The notes beneath the pieces were generated by a model, which saw only the letters and a program-made list of their open reading frames with translations, made no database searches and had not been told where the DNA came from. Both the position numbers and the translations under genes were made by a program. From contig CAZBVM010000008.1 of the NCBI GenBank assembly GCA_964495505.1, positions 1 to 21,530 on the forward strand: a stretch of DNA of 21,530 bases. The letters run 5' to 3'. This stretch comes from JACPHB01 sp964495505. GTDB lineage: Bacteria > Patescibacteriota > Minisyncoccia > UBA10092. Positions 18,237 to 21,530 of the stretch are shown piece by piece. The stretch's first letter is position 1, and every line of letters begins with the position of its first letter.

Positions 18237-20507
18237 CGGAGCGTCTTTAAATTTTAAAGAAAACAATTTGGAAACGCCATCGTCGTCCATTGTAACGCCG
18301 TAAAGAATTTTAGCGGCCTCCATGGTAGCGCGATTATGGGTAATCAAAATAAATTGGGTATATTTCGCCAGATCTTCCAAAACCTTGGCAAAACGCGCGG
18401 CGTTAACTTCGTCAAGCGCTGCGTCAATTTCATCTAAAACCAAAAACGGCGGTTTATTCGCTGAAACAATGGCGAAAAGAAGCGCGATGGAAACAAGCGA
18501 CCGTTCGCCGCCAGAAAGTAAATTAAGATCCTTAATCCGCTTTTGCGGTATGTTAATACTTATAGAAACCCCCTTTTCTTCCCCCTTATCAGGGGGATTC
18601 TTCCTCCCTCCCTGATAAGGGAGGGCTGGGGTGGGTTCGTCTTCCCGATTACTAAGCGCCAATCTCGCTGATCCGCCGCCAAACATCAGCCGGAAGTAGT
18701 TGTGAAATTCTTCGTTAATCCGCGTTATTCCATCTTTAAAATCATTGTTAATTCTAAAAGTTAAATCTCCGATTAAATTTTTAAGAGATTCTGTGGCCTG
18801 ATTTAAATCGCCGGTTTCTCTTGTTAAAAATTCGTAGCGCTTATTGGTTTCTTCGTATTCTTTCATAATTTCTTCATCAATATTGCCGATATCTGAGATT
18901 TCTCGCCTTAATCTCATTATTTTATTTTGAAGTTCCATTAATGTTGGAAACTCGGCCTGCCCGCCAATCGCTGACGCTCCAGGCGTCTGCAGGCGGGTTT
19001 CCAACGCGGTTTCTAACATAATGGGTTCAACTGCGGCAAAAGCAGCGGCAAATTCTTCATAATTTTTCCCCGAACCCCACATCTCCGATTTAATACTTGC
19101 TTCTCTTAATTTGATTTTTTCATCTTCCAAATCAAATTCGCTTACGGCTTCCTGGGCTGAAAAATATTCCCGCCGCGCAAGTTCTAGTTCTTTCTGGAGA
19201 TTTAAGTAATCCGCCCGCCAATTATTTTCTTCAAAGCGAATCTTTGCCACGGCTGACTGGACCTGTTTTTCACGATTTTCAAGTTGTTCCAATTTTATTT
19301 TAAACTCCTGCATATCTTTTTCATGGGGATTTTTATCGGCCGTCTTTAAATCGGTTAAGTTCACTGAAGCCAAAATTTTATCGGTTTCACTTTTGGCTAA
19401 ATAATTGCCAATCATCGCAGTTTCGTCGGCTAGGATTTTAACCGTTTCTCTAAGCTCACCGATACTGCCTAATCCTAAAATAGCATTTAAGCGTTTTGCC
19501 CAATATTTTATTTTTATCGCTAAAACCGCTTCAATGGTTTTAGTATTTTTATCGCTCATCTTTTTAGTGCGTTCAGCAAGGCCTTCAAGCCGGCCGATTT
19601 CACGCATTATATTTTGCCGCTCCATATTTAACTGACCCAAATCCGCCTCTATTTGCTTGGTTGTGCTGCCGGTTTGCGAAATCCCGGCCATTTTACCTTC
19701 AAACAAAATTTCTTTGGTTTCAAAATTTTCGCGCGCGAGGGCGATTTTTGATTTCAAAACCTCCTTGGTTTTTTTATTTTTATTTTTATCGTTTAAAATT
19801 TCAAAAACTTTCGCTTTGAAAAATTCATTTTCAAAATTATTTAAATCGCTTACTAAAAACTCTCGTTTTTTAAATTTCTCAACCTGCCGCTTTAAAGAGC
19901 GAAGGTGGGGAAAAATTTCATTTAAGAGACCTTGGGTTTTTACAAGATTGGCACCGGTTTCTGTTAATTTAGTTTCTGTCTCGGATTTTTTAAGCTGAAA
20001 TTCGCGAAGTCCTAGGGCCTCTTCCAAAATGCCGCGGCGTTCCTCCGGATTGACTTTTAAAATCTCGTCTGATGAACCCTGGTTAACTATTGAGGTTCCA
20101 CGCAGACCAAGTTTGGAACGCGCCAAAAGCTCGGCAATGTCTTTAAGCCGGACAACGCTTCCATTTAAATAATATTCATTTACGCCGTCGCGATACACTT
20201 TACGGCCAACAATCACTTCTTCAAAATCGATTGGGAAAAAGCTGTCTTTATTGTCAAAATATAAATTAACGCTGGCTTTTCCTTGAGCTGATTTAGTAGC
20301 AGAACCGGCCCAAATTAAATCGGCGCCGGATTTTGAGCGCAAATTTTTAAAACTTTGCTCTCCCAAAACCCACCTGACGGCGTCAATTACATTGGATTTT
20401 CCAGAACCATTTGGCCCAACGATGGCGCTGATAGCAGTCGGAAATTCCAAGTCGGTTTTGTGAGCGAAAGATTTGAAACCTGAAATTTCTAATTTTTTTA
20501 ACCTCAT
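18231..20507 (-). CDS. smc: Short SMC-type chromosome segregation ATPase without evident hinge
   Basis: ABC-type SMC ATPase for chromosome condensation. N-terminal head: LEISGFKSFAHKT, Walker A GPNGSGKS (31-38), Q-loop region TSIVNQGSSDEIL, then EERRGILEEALGLREF. C-terminal head: LSGGERS signature (664-670), Walker B FLVLDEID (688-695), D-loop, and H-loop His in ITHNRAT. At 758 residues it is about 400 shorter than bacterial SMC (about 1150-1200). Between the two coiled-coil arms (about 165-310 and 370-590) I see no canonical hinge with its Gly-rich dimer blocks, only a short stretch near 310-370, and no Rad50 CxxC hook. Two palindromic elements lie in frame at residues about 501-522 and 628-643. 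Start ATG 20507; a TATAGT lies 11 nt upstream, so the leader is very short. Confidence 0.9.
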   Translation of the reverse strand: MRLKKLEISGFKSFAHKTDLEFPTAISAIVGPNGSGKSNVIDAVRWVLGEQSFKNLRSKSGADLIWAGSATKSAQGKASVNLYFDNKDSFFPIDFEEVIVGRKVYRDGVNEYYLNGSVVRLKDIAELLARSKLGLRGTSIVNQGSSDEILKVNPEERRGILEEALGLREFQLKKSETETKLTETGANLVKTQGLLNEIFPHLRSLKRQVEKFKKREFLVSDLNNFENEFFKAKVFEILNDKNKNKKTKEVLKSKIALARENFETKEILFEGKMAGISQTGSTTKQIEADLGQLNMERQNIMREIGRLEGLAERTKKMSDKNTKTIEAVLAIKIKYWAKRLNAILGLGSIGELRETVKILADETAMIGNYLAKSETDKILASVNLTDLKTADKNPHEKDMQEFKIKLEQLENREKQVQSAVAKIRFEENNWRADYLNLQKELELARREYFSAQEAVSEFDLEDEKIKLREASIKSEMWGSGKNYEEFAAAFAAVEPIMLETALETRLQTPGASAIGGQAEFPTLMELQNKIMRLRREISDIGNIDEEIMKEYEETNKRYEFLTRETGDLNQATESLKNLIGDLTFRINNDFKDGITRINEEFHNYFRLMFGGGSARLALSNREDEPTPALPYQGGRKNPPDKGEEKGVSISINIPQKRIKDLNLLSGGERSLVSIALLFAIVSANKPPFLVLDEIDAALDEVNAARFAKVLEDLAKYTQFILITHNRATMEAAKILYGVTMDDDGVSKLFSLKFKDAPL
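18580..18625. repeat. Double palindromic element inside smc (near C-terminal head)
   Basis: TCCCCC...GGGGGA (18580-18597) and CCCTCCCT-GATA-AGGGAGGG (18606-18625), sharing a TTATCAGGG-type centre. It encodes PALPYQGGRKNPPDKGEEKG, a low-complexity segment just before the conserved SININIPQK/LSGG region, and is in frame. Confidence 0.7.
18942..19005. repeat. Nested palindromic element inside smc coiled coil
   Basis: GTTGGAAAC (18943-18951) pairs with GTTTCCAAC (18997-19005). Inside are CCGCC/GGCGG and GACGC/GCGTC arms. The outer core is the same as the trpS element at 1581-1607, with an extra GC-rich palindrome inserted after CTCGG. The 63 bp equal 21 codons and keep the frame. Confidence 0.75.
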
Positions 20508-20565
20508 GGTATGGTGAAACTATAGCACATTTCAAAGCTATTTGACATATTGAAATGAGGCGAAT

Positions 20566-20835
20566 ATGAAGAAACTGTGGGAAAGAATAAGAAAATACTT
20601 AACCAAGCTTAAAGAGCTTAGTTTATACGATCGGGAGTTCATCAAAAACCAAAACCAATGTCGCTTTCCCGGCTGCACTGATTTCGGTACTTTTATTTAT
20701 ATTTGCCGTTACGGCAAGCCGTGTTTTTGCGATTATCATAGCAGAGAAAAAAGTCCTTGGACACGGTCGTATATTGATAAGCGCGAATGGCAACACAAAA
20801 CTATCACCAGATCAATAACATCGCCGCTACTATAA
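20566..20835 (+). CDS. Small basic Cys/His-rich protein, unknown
   Basis: 89 residues, rich in Lys/Arg. CRFPGC, then C in YICRYG and CFCDYH give a C-x4-C ... C-x2-H-type spacing suggestive of a metal site (CRFPGCTDFG... CFCDYHSREK). The N-terminus is an amphipathic basic helix. GAGG 5-6 nt before ATG is a fair ribosome-binding site, and an intrinsic terminator follows the stop directly. Divergent from smc. No family recognised. Confidence 0.6.
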   Translation: MKKLWERIRKYLTKLKELSLYDREFIKNQNQCRFPGCTDFGTFIYICRYGKPCFCDYHSREKSPWTRSYIDKREWQHKTITRSITSPLL

Positions 20836-20864
20836 ACCCCGCATTACGCTGCGGGGTCTTTTTT
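20836..20864. terminator. Intrinsic terminator between the small Cys/His gene and rnc
   Basis: ACCCCGC (20836-20842) pairs with GCGGGGT (20851-20857), followed by TCTTTTTT on the plus strand. It lies just past the stop of convergent rnc and may serve both. Confidence 0.8.
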
Positions 20865-20866
20865 GT

Positions 20867-21481
20867 CTACCAGTTTTTAGTCTTTAACGCACTTTCGGCT
20901 GCTTTTTGCTGGGCTTCATTTTTAGAAAGCCCCTCGCCCCTGGCAACTAATTCCTTTTCCAAATAAACTCCAATTATGAATTTTTTGGCATGATCGGGAC
21001 CGCTTTCTTCAAGCACTTCATAAGTAGGCGTAATGCTTACCCTTTCCTGCGCCGCTTCCTGAAACAAGCTTTTAGCGTCGCGCCATAATTTATTTTTTAT
21101 AATATCGCCAAGCTCCGGAATTAAAAACTTCAAAATAAAATCCTTGGCCGGTTGATATTCGCCATCAAGATAAACTGCGCCGATAAAGGACTCAAAGGTA
21201 TTGGCTAAAATATATTGCCGGCCGCGGCCGGTTTCTTTGGCTTCACCTTTTGATAAATATAAATAACCATTAAAATTCAATCGTTCGGCGATTTTAGCAA
21301 GCATTTGGGTGTTAACTAAGGCCGCTCTTAAATTGGTCATTTCGCCTTCGGCCAAATCCGGATAATTTTTATAAAGATACTCGGTAATGGTAAGTTCCAA
21401 AACCGCGTCGCCTAAAAATTCTAGCCGTTCATTATGGCCCAGTTCAAAGGCCGGATTCTCATTTAAATACGAACGATGAAC
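20867..21481 (-). CDS. rnc: Ribonuclease III, N-terminus cut by the contig end
   Basis: Double-stranded-RNA endonuclease for rRNA and mRNA processing. The frame is open from the last genomic base (21481): VHRSYLNENPAFELGHNERL, then EFLGDAVLEL, the RNase III signature with the catalytic Glu/Asp. It continues with the ANTFESFIGAVYLDGEYQ motif that holds the second acidic site, and a dsRNA-binding domain (DAKSLFQEAAQERV ... GVYLEKELVARGEGLSKNEA, ending QQKAAESAL). 204 residues are present and about 25-30 are missing. The TTG at 21400 is not the start, since conserved sequence runs upstream of it. Confidence 0.95.
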   Translation of the reverse strand, partial: VHRSYLNENPAFELGHNERLEFLGDAVLELTITEYLYKNYPDLAEGEMTNLRAALVNTQMLAKIAERLNFNGYLYLSKGEAKETGRGRQYILANTFESFIGAVYLDGEYQPAKDFILKFLIPELGDIIKNKLWRDAKSLFQEAAQERVSITPTYEVLEESGPDHAKKFIIGVYLEKELVARGEGLSKNEAQQKAAESALKTKNW

Positions 21482-21530
21482 AGATCGGAAGAGCGTCGTG
21501 TAGGGAAAGAGTGTGGAAGGATGTGTAGAT
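21482..21530. other. Illumina adapter read-through at contig end (not genomic)
   Basis: 21482-21514 reads AGATCGGAAGAGCGTCGTGT followed by AGGGAAAGAGTGT, identical to the reverse complement of the standard Illumina read-1 (P5-side) adapter. The last 16 bases are of unclear origin, likely low-quality continuation. It truncates rnc. Confidence 0.97.

Noticed and set aside
1..21530. Use of UGA as a sense codon (SR1/Gracilibacteria code)
   Set aside because: rpsF and the 42-residue ORF end in TGA at expected positions, and no conserved protein reads through TGA.
1..21530. CRISPR array, insertion sequence, rRNA or prophage
   Set aside because: No regularly spaced repeats, transposase or integrase motifs, or rRNA signatures were seen.

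Overview
The window looks like a contig from an ultra-small Candidate Phyla Radiation bacterium (Patescibacteria, probably Parcubacteria). This is inferred from the style of the genes: short, AT-rich, tightly packed housekeeping genes, an SMC of only 758 residues, a RodZ-like protein joined to FtsK, tRNAs without an encoded CCA, and several promoters placed so close to the start codon that the mRNA should be leaderless. TGA is used as a normal stop (rpsF, the small ORF at 15163-15291), so the UGA=Gly code of SR1/Gracilibacteria does not apply.

Layout. 1-834: 3' part of an RNase J gene with an in-frame TAA near the contig edge. 855-1100: a consensus promoter, a structured transcript and an intrinsic terminator with no convincing ORF, probably an unidentified non-coding RNA. 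1104-5348: trpS, a histidine-phosphatase-like gene that has lost its catalytic His, a phosphoglucomutase/phosphomannomutase, and ychF. 5387-6543: rpsF-ssb-rpsR. 6535-10441, minus strand: recA, a RodZ-like gene and ftsK. 10512-12941: a nucleotide-sugar dehydrogenase, hicA/hicB and a broken TraB-family lipoprotein gene; a 118-bp direct repeat carrying promoter, leader and first codons flanks the hicBA-traB segment. 13026-14159: archaeal-type FBP aldolase/phosphatase. 14160-16100: a palindrome-rich gap, a membrane protein and several very small genes. 16184-17035, minus strand: a rearranged tRNA zone with tRNA-Trp, a truncated GIY-YIG gene, rpmG, a complete tRNA-Thr lying inside the anticodon loop of another tRNA, and tRNA fragments carrying palindromes. 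17118-20835: patatin-like protein, mini-SMC and a small Cys/His protein. 20867-21481: rnc, cut off at the contig end. The last 49 bases are not genomic: they begin with Illumina adapter sequence.

Most genes serve replication, recombination and chromosome handling (ssb, recA, ftsK, smc), translation (trpS, rpsF, rpsR, rpmG, ychF, tRNAs), RNA processing (RNase J, RNase III) and sugar-phosphate metabolism (PGM/PMM, FBPA/P, UGD-like).

Two themes deserve attention. First, palindromic elements sit in frame inside conserved genes (trpS, pgm/pmm, ftsK, smc) and inside tRNA fragments. The trpS and smc elements share a core, and the smc copy carries a second palindrome nested in the first. This resembles Rickettsia palindromic elements in behaviour. 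Second, the tRNA zone contains a tRNA within a tRNA. All identifications rest on motif reading only; no database search was possible.
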